This document shows, piece by piece, positions 1-8,150 of a DNA stretch of 64,000 nt. The notes below the pieces were generated by a model. The model had not been told where the DNA came from and did no database searches. It saw only the letters and a list, made by a program, of their open reading frames with translations. Position numbers and translations under genes: made by a program. The number at the start of each line of letters is the position of its first letter. The stretch's first letter is position 1. Source of the DNA: Agromyces sp. Soil535 (GTDB lineage Bacteria; Actinomycetota; Actinomycetes; Actinomycetales; Microbacteriaceae). The stretch lies in assembly GCF_001428255.1 (NCBI RefSeq), contig NZ_LMRW01000012.1:62555-126554 (forward strand), in the 5' to 3' direction.

Positions 1-756
1 CTCGGCGTGCTCCGGGACACGCGGGTCGCCCGCCGCATCTTCGCGGAGCACGACATCGACCACGTCGTGAGCTCGGGCGCGCAGGTCGCGTTGTCCGCGC
101 TCATCCCCGCGCTCATGAGACGCGTGCCATTCAGCTACGTGGAGAGCGCCACCCGGGTCACCGAACTCTCCCTGACCGGCAAGGTCATCGACCGGATCCC
201 GTCGGTGCGCCGCTGGGTGCAGTATCCGAGCGGCGTGCGCCAGCGCTGGGGCTACGCACTCTCGGTGTTCGACGGGTTCCGGGTGGAACCGGCCGGCGAC
301 GGCCCCATCACACGCGCAGTGGTCACCGTCGGCGGCAACGGCGAGTACGGATTCCGCCGGCTCATCGAGGCGGCCGGTCGCGCGCTGCCGGCCGAGGCGC
401 ACGTGCTCTGGCAGGTCGGCTCCACGGATGTCTCGGGCATCGACATCGAGGCGGTCGCCTCGGTGCCCTCCTCGGCCCTCTCCGCCGAGCTGGAGGCCGC
501 GGACGTCGTCATCGGCCACGCCGGCACGGGCACTGCGCTCGCTGCGCTGGGCGCCGGCAAGGTGCCGCTGCTTGCGCCCCGCTCGGTGGATCACGGCGAG
601 CACGTCGACTCCCACCAGGACGACCTCGCGGCGTTCCTCGCCGCGCGGGGCCTCGCCGTGGTGCGCCCTGCCGACGGGATCACGCGCGCCGACCTCCACG
701 AGGCGTCGCGGTGGCGGGTCACGCGACGCGACGACCTCGAGCCCGTGTCGATCTGA
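1..756 (+). CDS. MurG-like (GT28-type) glycosyltransferase, 5' truncated
   Basis: The reading frame is open from the first base, so the N-terminus lies outside the window; at least 251 residues are visible. The C-terminal half is like the UDP-sugar-binding domain of MurG/EpsF-type transferases: a Rossmann-like start (AVVTVGGNGEYGF) and the donor-loop signature GHAGTGTALAALGAGKVPLL. It probably transfers a sugar to a lipid-linked acceptor at the cytoplasmic face of the membrane during surface polysaccharide assembly. The next glycosyltransferase starts 3 bases after the stop, so the two are likely cotranscribed. Donor and acceptor cannot be read from the sequence. Confidence 0.8.
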   Translation, partial: LGVLRDTRVARRIFAEHDIDHVVSSGAQVALSALIPALMRRVPFSYVESATRVTELSLTGKVIDRIPSVRRWVQYPSGVRQRWGYALSVFDGFRVEPAGDGPITRAVVTVGGNGEYGFRRLIEAAGRALPAEAHVLWQVGSTDVSGIDIEAVASVPSSALSAELEAADVVIGHAGTGTALAALGAGKVPLLAPRSVDHGEHVDSHQDDLAAFLAARGLAVVRPADGITRADLHEASRWRVTRRDDLEPVSI

Positions 757-759
757 GCC

Positions 760-1740
760 GTGCGAGCTGAGCCGAAGGCGGATGCCGTGCCCCACCTGAG
801 CGTCGTCGTCGTCAACTACAACACGAGGGATGCCACGTCGGCGTGCCTGCGCTCCGTGCTCCAGACGTCGCCGAGCCTCGACCTCGAGCTCATCGTCGTC
901 GACAACGGCTCGACCGACGGCAGCCCCGAGGCGTTCCGCGAGCGCTTCCCAGCGGTGACGACCGTCGAGGCGGGGGAGAACCTCGGCTTCGCCCGCGGCG
1001 TGAACCTCGGCGCCCGCGCGGCAACCGGCACGTGGCTCCTCCTCTTGAACCCCGACACGCTCGTGCTCCCGGGCTCCCTGCGGGCGTTGCTCGAGTTCGC
1101 GGACCGGCATCCCGAGTACGGGGTGTTCGGCGGGCGCACGCTGCGGCCCGACGGCACGGTCGATCCGAGCTCCTGCTGGGGTGCTCCGAGCCTCTGGTCG
1201 CTCGCGATGTTCGCGACCATGCTGTCGACGGCGTTCAAGCGCTCGACCGTGTTCGACCCCGAGTCGCTCGGCGCGTGGGACCGAGACAGCGTGCGCGAGG
1301 TGCCCATCATCACCGGATGCCTCCTGCTCATCCGCCGAGCCGCCTATGAGCACCTCGGCGGCATGGACGAGGACTACTTCCTCTACGGGGAGGATGCGGA
1401 GTTCAGCCTCCGCGCCGGCCGCGCCGGCCTCCGCCGGGTGGTCGTGCCCGATGCGGTCATCGTGCACGAGGTTGGTGGGTCGAGCGACGCGGGAGGCGAG
1501 AAGGGCTGCATGGTCATGGCCGGCAAGGTGACGCACCTGCGCAAGACCTGGTCCCCGATCCGCGCTGGTCTCGGTGTACGCCTGCTCCTCGCCGGTGTCG
1601 GCGTCCGCGCCGCGCTCGAGGCCGCCACCCGTCGATCGCGTGCTCCGTGGAGCACGGTGTGGCGGCGGCGCGCGGATTGGCGCGACGGCTACCCGCGGGC
1701 CGAGGCGACGCTGTTCGGGCGCACGCTCGCCGACGCCTGA
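760..1740 (+). CDS. Family 2 glycosyltransferase (rhamnosyltransferase-like)
   Basis: 326 residues. The GT-A fold signatures are clear: SVVVVNYNTRDA at the start, VDNGSTDGS, and LLLNPDTLV, which carries the metal-binding acidic motif. A DEDYFLYGEDAEFSLRAGRA block follows, typical of WbbL-like rhamnosyltransferases. Residues about 265-290 are hydrophobic and may touch the membrane. A GTG at 760 is used here; a second GTG at 787 (before PHLSVVVVNY) is equally possible. It follows the GT28-type gene by 3 bases and converges on a reverse-strand GT4 gene, overlapping its end. It likely adds one sugar to a surface glycan repeat; specificity is unknown. Confidence 0.85.
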   Translation: MRAEPKADAVPHLSVVVVNYNTRDATSACLRSVLQTSPSLDLELIVVDNGSTDGSPEAFRERFPAVTTVEAGENLGFARGVNLGARAATGTWLLLLNPDTLVLPGSLRALLEFADRHPEYGVFGGRTLRPDGTVDPSSCWGAPSLWSLAMFATMLSTAFKRSTVFDPESLGAWDRDSVREVPIITGCLLLIRRAAYEHLGGMDEDYFLYGEDAEFSLRAGRAGLRRVVVPDAVIVHEVGGSSDAGGEKGCMVMAGKVTHLRKTWSPIRAGLGVRLLLAGVGVRAALEAATRRSRAPWSTVWRRRADWRDGYPRAEATLFGRTLADA

Positions 1741-2854
1741 CCCGCGCCCCCGCCCAGCACCCACTCGCGTACCTCGTCGACGAAGCGATCGCGGTCGAAC
1801 TCGAGTGCGCGTCGCCGGGCCGCGTCGCCGTCGATCCGTTCGGCCGCTCCACCGCTGCCCCGAACCCCGACTCGTCATCGGGGTCGTAGTGGACTCCGGT
1901 GAGGCCGTCCAGCACCGATTCGGATGCCCCTCCGACGCGATTGACGATGACGGGGCATCCGGCCGCCATCGCCTCGACCGGGATGATGCCGAAGTCCTCG
2001 ACGGGTGGGAACACGAACGCGAGTGCGTGCTGGAACAGCGCCCGCATGAATTCGTCGGACACGCGCCCGAGCACGTGCACCGGCACCTCGGCGTCTGCGG
2101 CGAGTGACTCGAGTCGTTCACGCTCGGGGCCGCTGCCGGCGGCGACGACGGGGATGCCGAGCGCCGCACCCATTCGGATCACCGCGTCGTGCCGCTTGTA
2201 CGGCACCAGCCGCGACGCCGCCATGAGGTAGCCGCGATCCGGCAGCGCGTCGAGCGTGGCGCGCTCGGCATCGGTGATGCGCTCCCGCCAGTCGGCCACC
2301 GCCGCGATGGACGCCGCGTCGACCGGGGGGTGGATCACGCGTGCGTCGCGGTCCCAGGCGCGGCGGATCCGCTCTCGCACGAAGGCGCTGTTCGCGGCGA
2401 GCGACCCCGACGCGCTCGCCGCGCGACGATCGACCCCGCGCAGGTACGCGCGCGCGAGCCCGGCGAGGGGGTTCCCCGTACGGGCGTCGAGATCGGGTTC
2501 CCAGAGGTACCGGGCCGGCGTGTGGATGTACGAGAACTTGGGAACCCCGCGCGCCGTGCCGAAGCCGGCATGGTGTGCGAAGACGTAGCTGCTCGTCACG
2601 ACCCAGTCCGGGTCCGCGTCGCCCCACCCGCGACGCCACGTGCGCGACATGAGCGGCAGCGCGAGCGCCTTCCGGCCTCTGAGTGGCGTCCGGGCGAGCC
2701 AGGACTCGTCGACGAGTTCCGATGGGAACCGCGCGGGGTCGTCGTTCCAGAGGCAGGCGACACGGGAGCCGGGAAGCGAGATCCGCAGGGCGTCGAGCAC
2801 CTGCTCGGCGCCGCCAGACTCCTCGATCCACTCCTGCGCGATCAGGCCGGCCAT
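1689..2854 (-). pseudogene. GT4 glycosyltransferase, frameshifted near its 3' end
   Basis: Group 1 (GT4) transferase: N-terminus with EESGGAEQVLDAL, then FSYIHTPARYLWEPD, the donor-site region RLVPYKRHDAVI, and FPPVEDFGIIPVEAMAAGCP carrying the E-x7-E motif. Up to about GFGAAVER the frame is normal. It then becomes non-protein-like and runs far into the opposite-strand GT2 gene. One frame over, the expected C-terminus appears (AAERIDGDAARRRALEFDRD, then RFVDEVREWVLGG) and stops at 1689. A single missing base at about 1846-1850 explains this. It may be a real mutation or a sequencing error; with one base restored the protein is about 388 residues. The start codon is 16 bases past the stop of the upstream sugar transferase gene. 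Confidence 0.8.
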
Positions 2855-2870
2855 GTGTCGTGCCCCGATC

Positions 2871-4457
2871 TCAGTAGGCCCCGCGGCTGCCGAGCACCGC
2901 GCGGACCGTCTTCAACAGGATGACGAGATCGCCCGTGATCGACCAGTTCTCGACGTAGTACAGGTCGAACTTCACGCTCTCCTCCCATGAGAGGTTCGAC
3001 CGGCCGCTCACCTGCCAGAGTCCCGTGATGCCGGGCTTCGTCAGCAGCCGGCGGTTGACGTCCTCCTCGTACCGCTCGACCTCGCTCGCCAGCGGCGGAC
3101 GGGGGCCGACGAGGCTCATGTCCCCGATGAGCACGTTCCACAGCTGAGGGAGCTCGTCGAGCGAGTACCGACGCAGGGTGCGGCCGAACGGGGTCACACG
3201 TGGGTCGTCCTTCAGCTTGAACAGCACGCCGTTGCCCTCGTCGCGGTCCTGGAGCTCCCGCAGCCGCGCCTCGGCGTCGGTCACCATCGACCGGAACTTC
3301 AGCATCGTGAAGCGCGAGCCGTGCACGCCGACGCGCACCTGCCGGAAGAGCACCGGCCCTGGGCTGGAGAGGCGCACGCCCACCGCGATGCCGCCGATCA
3401 GCGGGCCGAGGAGCACGATCGCGACGCCCGCCGTCACGATGTCGAAGACGCGCTTCACGGCGTGGTTGAAGCCCGAGTACTGAGGGAGGTCCACGTGCAC
3501 CATCGGCAGGCCGTTGATGGGCCGCAGGTGGATCCGGGGGCCCGCGACGTCGGTGAGCCGGGACACGAGGATCAGCTCGGTATTCATGTTCTCCAGCTCC
3601 CAGCCGAGCCGGCGGATGGTGGCACTGCCCCCTGGCAGGTCGCCCGCGACGATGACGGCGCGGGTGCGCGTGCGCTTGGACGTCGCGGCGAGCTCGGTGA
3701 ACTCCACCGTCGGAAGGTCCATCGAACGCGACTGCGGGGCGCGGGCGGAGCCCGCGAAGGTCGTGCCGATCGCGCGGTAGCCGACGCGATACTGGCGGCG
3801 CAGCTCCTCCACGACCCTCGCGACGTCGTCGGGTCGGCCGACGATGATGGAGCCGGTCGTGCAGCGGCCGACGCGCCGCATCGAGTGCAGCACGTACCGC
3901 CAGACCACGCGCCCGGCGAGCAGGAGGGCCAGGCCGAGCGGCAGGGCCACCGCGAGGAAGCCGCGTGCGATATCGACCTGCAGCAGGAAGGCCACGACGG
4001 CGAGGATTCCGAACGTGATGAGGGTCGCGTTCACCACGCGCTGGTACTCGACCGTGCCCGTGCCGATGTTGCGGATCATCCGCGATCTGGCCGCCGACAG
4101 CGAGACCAGCCACACGACCGCGATCGCGGCGCAGAGCGAGAGGTACGCGACGTCGCTCTGCGGGGTCGCGGCCGCGAGGCCGCTGGTTCGGAACCGCACG
4201 AACTGCGCGACGAGCAGGGACCCGACGACCGCGGCGGCATCCGTGACGGTGAGGGCGACGATCAGTCGCTTGCGCCACCCGAGGCGTCGGGGCTGAGCCG
4301 CGACGCGCTGCCCGACGGCCGCGGCGCGTTCCCGCAGCAGGTCGGCAGGGCTGCTCACGCGCGGCGCGGTCTCTGCTTGGCTGGACAACGGTCGGACCCC
4401 CTCGAACATCGGCTCGGCACGGAGTGAGGTGGCCCGCGTGGTCGCGACCGCGTTCAC
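2871..4457 (-). CDS. Polyprenyl-phosphate sugar-1-phosphate transferase (WcaJ/WbaP type)
   Basis: 528 residues. The N-terminal part has several membrane helices (from about residue 62, IVALTVTDAAAVVGSLLVAQ, through FLAVALPLGLALLLAG), then a CoA-binding-like middle domain. The C-terminal bacterial sugar transferase domain begins at about 325 (KRVFDIVTAGVAIVLLGPLI) and contains SSPGPVLFRQVRVG, KFRSMV, RRYSLDELPQLWNVLIGDMS and VGPRPPL. Such enzymes start repeat-unit synthesis by moving sugar-1-phosphate onto undecaprenyl phosphate. The start is a GTG without a clear ribosome site; an ATG 16 codons in is an alternative. It is the likely initiating enzyme for the surrounding polysaccharide locus. 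Confidence 0.92.
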   Translation of the reverse strand: MNAVATTRATSLRAEPMFEGVRPLSSQAETAPRVSSPADLLRERAAAVGQRVAAQPRRLGWRKRLIVALTVTDAAAVVGSLLVAQFVRFRTSGLAAATPQSDVAYLSLCAAIAVVWLVSLSAARSRMIRNIGTGTVEYQRVVNATLITFGILAVVAFLLQVDIARGFLAVALPLGLALLLAGRVVWRYVLHSMRRVGRCTTGSIIVGRPDDVARVVEELRRQYRVGYRAIGTTFAGSARAPQSRSMDLPTVEFTELAATSKRTRTRAVIVAGDLPGGSATIRRLGWELENMNTELILVSRLTDVAGPRIHLRPINGLPMVHVDLPQYSGFNHAVKRVFDIVTAGVAIVLLGPLIGGIAVGVRLSSPGPVLFRQVRVGVHGSRFTMLKFRSMVTDAEARLRELQDRDEGNGVLFKLKDDPRVTPFGRTLRRYSLDELPQLWNVLIGDMSLVGPRPPLASEVERYEEDVNRRLLTKPGITGLWQVSGRSNLSWEESVKFDLYYVENWSITGDLVILLKTVRAVLGSRGAY

Positions 4458-4777
4458 CCGGCCGGGTGGACCTGGGTGCTGTCAGGCGGTCGTCGCCTGG
4501 GGTGTTCGCGGAGCCCGCCCTGCCGATGATGCGGGCCCGGCCGGGGCCGGTTCGCATCGCCCCCGGGTGGTGCGACGTCGAGCGCGCTCTGCGGCGATGC
4601 TAACCGCACGCCGACGGCGCGTGGAAGGCTGCGGGGCGCCAGTTCACGGGCTCTTCAGGCGATTGATACACCACCGACACAATGGGGGTGCAGACTACCT
4701 CCGTTCGGGGGACACGGTCGGCTCCCAGGCCGCGCGGGAGCGCCCGATGAGCGCGACCGCCTGTTCCATCGCCGGCG
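4458..4777. other. 320-bp intergenic gap in the polysaccharide locus
   Basis: No convincing gene lies between the sugar transferase start and the next reverse-strand glycosyltransferase stop. The stretch must hold the promoter for the sugar transferase/GT4 pair, because transcription runs leftward out of it. Base composition is GC-rich with a slightly AT-richer patch at about 4650-4695. I could not choose -35/-10 boxes with confidence. A short out-of-frame extension of the neighbouring glycosyltransferase (4695-4777) is discussed among rejected items. Confidence 0.5.
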
Positions 4778-5971
4778 TCAGGCGTGTGCGAGGGCGAAGA
4801 TCGCCTGGTGGCGGGTGGCCCAGGAGTTCGCGTCGATGAATGCGGCGCGGTCCGCCTCGCCGGCGCGGCCCATCGCCAGGGCATCGGGCACGACGTCCGC
4901 GAAGTCGGTCACGGCGTCGACGAGCAGCACGCGATCGTCGATGTCGCGCACGGGCGGCAGGTCCACCGAGATCACCGGCATGCCCGCCGCGAGGTACTCG
5001 TAGATCTTCAGCGGGCTCATCGCCTCGGTGAGCGGCGTACGCCGGTGCGCGACCAGGCACAGATCGGCGTTGCGCAGCACCGCGACGAGTTCCGCCCGCG
5101 CGACGCTGGGATGGATGTGCACGTTCGGGAACGGCCGGAGTGCCGCCACGTACGCCGGATCGGGCAGCGGCCCGACCAGGACGACCTGGAGGTCGGGCCG
5201 GCGGGTCGCGAGGTCGACGATGCCCGGAACGTCGAGCCGCGAGTCCAGCGTGCCCACGTAGACTGCGCGCGGCGCCGGGATCGCGGCGAGCCACGCGGGC
5301 GCAGGCGGTCGAGCGCCGAGCCACTCCGCGGGCTCCACCCCGTTCGGCACCACCGCGGCCGGGCCGGTCGGGTCGATCCGCTCGAGGATCTCCGCAGAAA
5401 CGGCGGCCACCGCGCGACCCGACCGCGAGACTCGCCGGTACGCCTCACGGTATGCGGGCCAGTATGCCTCGCGCGCGGGCGAGCTCGACCAGTCATCGCG
5501 CGCGAAGAAGGTGACCTCCTTCGCCCAGTCGAACCGACCGAAGCCGGCCACGAGCGGGTTGGTCGTCAGCGCGAACGGAGCGACGAGTCCCATCCGGCGC
5601 GCGGCGCGGGCGAGAGAGCGGTCATAGGCCGCGTACTCGGCGATGATGCCGGAGAGCTCGGTGGGGTCGTCGCGACGCAGGCGCACGGGGCGATGCAGCG
5701 ACATCCGCGGGCTCGACGGGAAGCGCACGTCCCGGTCGAGGAACGGCGTGGCGACGACGCGGGGAAGCCAGCGGAACGGGTCGGCGACGAGGAGGCGGCG
5801 CACCTCGGGGCTTCGCATGAGGCTGGCGAGGATGCGGTCGGGCGGCCGCATCATGCCGCGTCGCACGGCGTCGGAGTAGGTCTCGTAGCTGAACGTGAAG
5901 ACGAAGTCGGCGGCTCGCCTCGTCCCGGCGCCCGACGGCGGGGCGAGTCGCGGGTCCGTGCGATCGATCAT
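4778..5971 (-). CDS. GT4-type glycosyltransferase
   Basis: 397 residues from the ATG at 5971, which overlaps the stop of the upstream acetyltransferase by 4 bases (ATGA). The N-terminal domain opens with FVFTFSYETYSDAVRRGMM and includes VTFFARDDW. The C-terminal Rossmann domain has AVYVGTLDSRLDVPGIV, a donor loop, and SPLKIYEYLAAGMPVISVDL, the GT4 nucleotide-sugar motif with E-Y-L-A-A-G-M-P-V. It resembles GumK/TuaH-like surface polysaccharide transferases. Substrate unknown. A longer open frame runs upstream through the acetyltransferase gene in another frame and is not part of this protein. Confidence 0.85.
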   Translation of the reverse strand: MIDRTDPRLAPPSGAGTRRAADFVFTFSYETYSDAVRRGMMRPPDRILASLMRSPEVRRLLVADPFRWLPRVVATPFLDRDVRFPSSPRMSLHRPVRLRRDDPTELSGIIAEYAAYDRSLARAARRMGLVAPFALTTNPLVAGFGRFDWAKEVTFFARDDWSSSPAREAYWPAYREAYRRVSRSGRAVAAVSAEILERIDPTGPAAVVPNGVEPAEWLGARPPAPAWLAAIPAPRAVYVGTLDSRLDVPGIVDLATRRPDLQVVLVGPLPDPAYVAALRPFPNVHIHPSVARAELVAVLRNADLCLVAHRRTPLTEAMSPLKIYEYLAAGMPVISVDLPPVRDIDDRVLLVDAVTDFADVVPDALAMGRAGEADRAAFIDANSWATRHQAIFALAHA

Positions 5972-6528
5972 GCGGCGAGCTGGCGGATCAAGCGCGCCGG
6001 TGCGCCCGCGACCACGGCGCGGGGTGGCACGTCGTCGCGCACGACGGAGTTGGCGCCGACGACGGCTCCTGCCCCGACGGTGACACCGGGCATGATGACG
6101 GCGTTCTGCCCGAGCCAGGCGCCGCGGCAGATGCGCACGGGCGCGATGCGGCCCAGCGGCTGGTCGCGGATGAAGACGTCGGGCTGGTCGAAGCCGTGCG
6201 TGTGGTCGGAGATGTAGACGCCGCGCGCGATCGCCACGCCGTCCTCGATCACCACGCTGCTGACCGCGGAGATCGACGTGTCGTTCATCCGCACGCGATG
6301 GCCGATGCGAATGACGGGGCCCGGCTCGTCGAGCCGCGGGACGATGAGCCACGACCCCGGGCCGATGAGCACATCGGAGCCGATCGCGATCCGGTCCGCG
6401 TTGCCGACGCGGAACGGGAGCAGGATGCGGCTGCGGGCGCCGAAGCTCGCGAACCCCGTCGAGGCGATCCGTGAGAAGACCGCGTCGCGCGCTCGTTGCA
6501 TGAGCAACAGCACATCGAGACCGTTCAC
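5968..6528 (-). CDS. Left-handed beta-helix O-acetyltransferase (hexapeptide repeat)
   Basis: 186 residues starting at a GTG preceded by a strong GGGAGG ribosome site. Isoleucine-patch hexapeptide repeats run through the protein (IAIGSDVLIGPGSWLIV, VVIEDGVAIARGVYISDHTH, AWLGQNAVIMPGVTVGAGAV), with the catalytic histidine region at SDHTHGF and the C-terminal PARLIRQLA tail typical of the WcaF/Maa group. It most likely uses acetyl-CoA to O-acetylate a sugar of the surface polysaccharide. Translationally coupled to the downstream GT4 gene. Confidence 0.88.
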   Translation of the reverse strand: MNGLDVLLLMQRARDAVFSRIASTGFASFGARSRILLPFRVGNADRIAIGSDVLIGPGSWLIVPRLDEPGPVIRIGHRVRMNDTSISAVSSVVIEDGVAIARGVYISDHTHGFDQPDVFIRDQPLGRIAPVRICRGAWLGQNAVIMPGVTVGAGAVVGANSVVRDDVPPRAVVAGAPARLIRQLAA

Positions 6529-6670
6529 GTCCGCCCTCCCCCCGCAGCCGGTCGACCGGCGACGCCCCGGAGCCGGTCATCCATCGCCGAGGGGTCGGTC
6601 ATCGGCCGAGTCGCCAGCTCGACCAGCGTAACCGGCGGGCGCCTCGCGCCATGATCTGGAGACGGATTGT

Positions 6671-7912
6671 TTACCGGGAGGTAACAGTCCGGCGGGCCGC
6701 CGCGAGCCCGTCGAGGTTGCGCCTCGCGAGCTCCGAGACCGCCGCGAGGCGGCCGGAGATCGCGGCGGAGAGCTCGTCGGCGCGGTCAGCCGTGTCGCCG
6801 GCGACGCGTGCGAGCGAGTCGGCGATCTCGTCGGTCGAGACGCACAGGCCGGGCGTGCCGACGAGGTCCATCAGCCCCTCCACCTTGCCCTGGGTCGCCA
6901 CCGTCACGGCGGGGACCCCGCGCATGAGGCTCATCACCGCGAGGTGCATCCGGCCGGTCACGGTGATCCTCGCACGCTCGGCGAGGCCGCGGATCGCCGC
7001 GGGGGAGAGGAGGCGGTCGACCAGCACGACGTCGGCGTCGTCGGCGAAGTTGTCGGCGACCGCCCCGCAGAGGGGCAGGTCGTCGGCCCCCGGCCGTGAG
7101 ACGTGGGGGACGAGCAGCACGCCGAGACCGCGGCTGCGCAGCACCTCGACCACGCGGACGTACGGTTCGAGGTCCCCGTCCGACGGTACGAGGCCGGAGA
7201 GGTTCACGAGGGCGAGGGGCGACGCGACACGGTCCGCCCACTCGGATGCCGCGGCGTCGTCGACGCTGCGGGCGAGGAAGACGATGTCGGCACCGTCGAC
7301 GATCGGGTCGATGCCGTCGGCCCTCGCACGCGCCGCCGAGCGCGGATCCCTGACCACGGTCGTCACGCCGTGGCGCGCCGCGTCGCGCACCGCAGCGAGC
7401 GCCTGCGGATGCGGCGACGCGTTCCAGCTGAATCCGAGGATGCGGGCGTCGATGCCGAGCTCGGCCACCCGACGCGCGAGGTTGGCCCGGTTCGTCGACG
7501 CACGGTGACCGTAGCCGCCGTCCATGACGTCGGCGCCGACGACCGAGAACGACGTCGCCGTGCGAAGCACCCGCCGGAACGCGCCGAGGTCGCGCAGGTG
7601 GCCGACCAGGTCGCCGTAGACGAGCGAGAGCAGCGGCAGCATCCGGATCCTGGCGTCGTCGGGTAGGACGTAGTCGCCTGGCCGTCGGCAGATCACCGTC
7701 ACGTTTCCTGACACGTTCTCGATGAACGCCTCGACGAGCGCCTGGTCGCCGATGTTCCCACCGCCGGCGGGAGCGAGCACGACATGATGGGGGACCCCGT
7801 CGGCGGGCCGGCTCCGGCGCCTCAGCAGCATCCGGTCCGCCGCTGCGAGCAACGCCGGCGAACGCAGCGGCCTGGACATCCGCTGCCTGAGTTCTCCCAC
7901 CCGCATCGCCAT
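6671..7912 (-). CDS. Polysaccharide pyruvyl transferase family protein
   Basis: 413 residues using the ATG at 7912, chosen because GAGGAGG lies just upstream; a longer frame to 7990 has no such site. The family start VLAPAGGGNIGDQALVEAFI is followed by SVVGADVMDGGYG, a middle domain, and the C-terminal ITVTGRMHLAVMSLMRGVPA block, the family's R-x-H motif. Members (PssK, WcaK, CsaB) add pyruvate ketals from PEP to sugars, giving the glycan a negative charge. It is separated from the acetyltransferase by about 140 bases and is divergent from the acyl-ACP operon at 8151. It may modify the same polysaccharide. Confidence 0.88.
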   Translation of the reverse strand: MAMRVGELRQRMSRPLRSPALLAAADRMLLRRRSRPADGVPHHVVLAPAGGGNIGDQALVEAFIENVSGNVTVICRRPGDYVLPDDARIRMLPLLSLVYGDLVGHLRDLGAFRRVLRTATSFSVVGADVMDGGYGHRASTNRANLARRVAELGIDARILGFSWNASPHPQALAAVRDAARHGVTTVVRDPRSAARARADGIDPIVDGADIVFLARSVDDAAASEWADRVASPLALVNLSGLVPSDGDLEPYVRVVEVLRSRGLGVLLVPHVSRPGADDLPLCGAVADNFADDADVVLVDRLLSPAAIRGLAERARITVTGRMHLAVMSLMRGVPAVTVATQGKVEGLMDLVGTPGLCVSTDEIADSLARVAGDTADRADELSAAISGRLAAVSELARRNLDGLAAARRTVTSR

Positions 7913-8150
7913 TCGGCGCCTCCTCGTGACGGAGGCTCGCACGCGCTCCGGCAGGCGGCCATGATACCGAGCGCATGCATCCGGCTGCACACGTCGCCAG
8001 AACGGGGGCCACGCCGCGCTGAGATGTAACAGGGACGTAACCGCCCGAGTCGTCGGTGTTCAGAATCCGGGCGTAATCTCGGCGATCCCGGGGCGGTGAG
8101 CACGACGCGACCTCAAGAGCCGCATGGCCGACGGAGGAGAGGAAGCCGGC

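Noticed and set aside
1514..1688. Extension of the GT4 frame into the GT2 gene
   Set aside because: Low-complexity translation opposite a clear GT2 gene; it is the consequence of the frameshift.
4695..4777. Possible C-terminal extension of the 4778 glycosyltransferase in another frame (LTPAMEQAVALIGRSRAAWE)
   Set aside because: It looks protein-like, but the gene already ends at a normal position and a frameshift plus stop bypass would be needed. Kept only as a possible second sequence slip.
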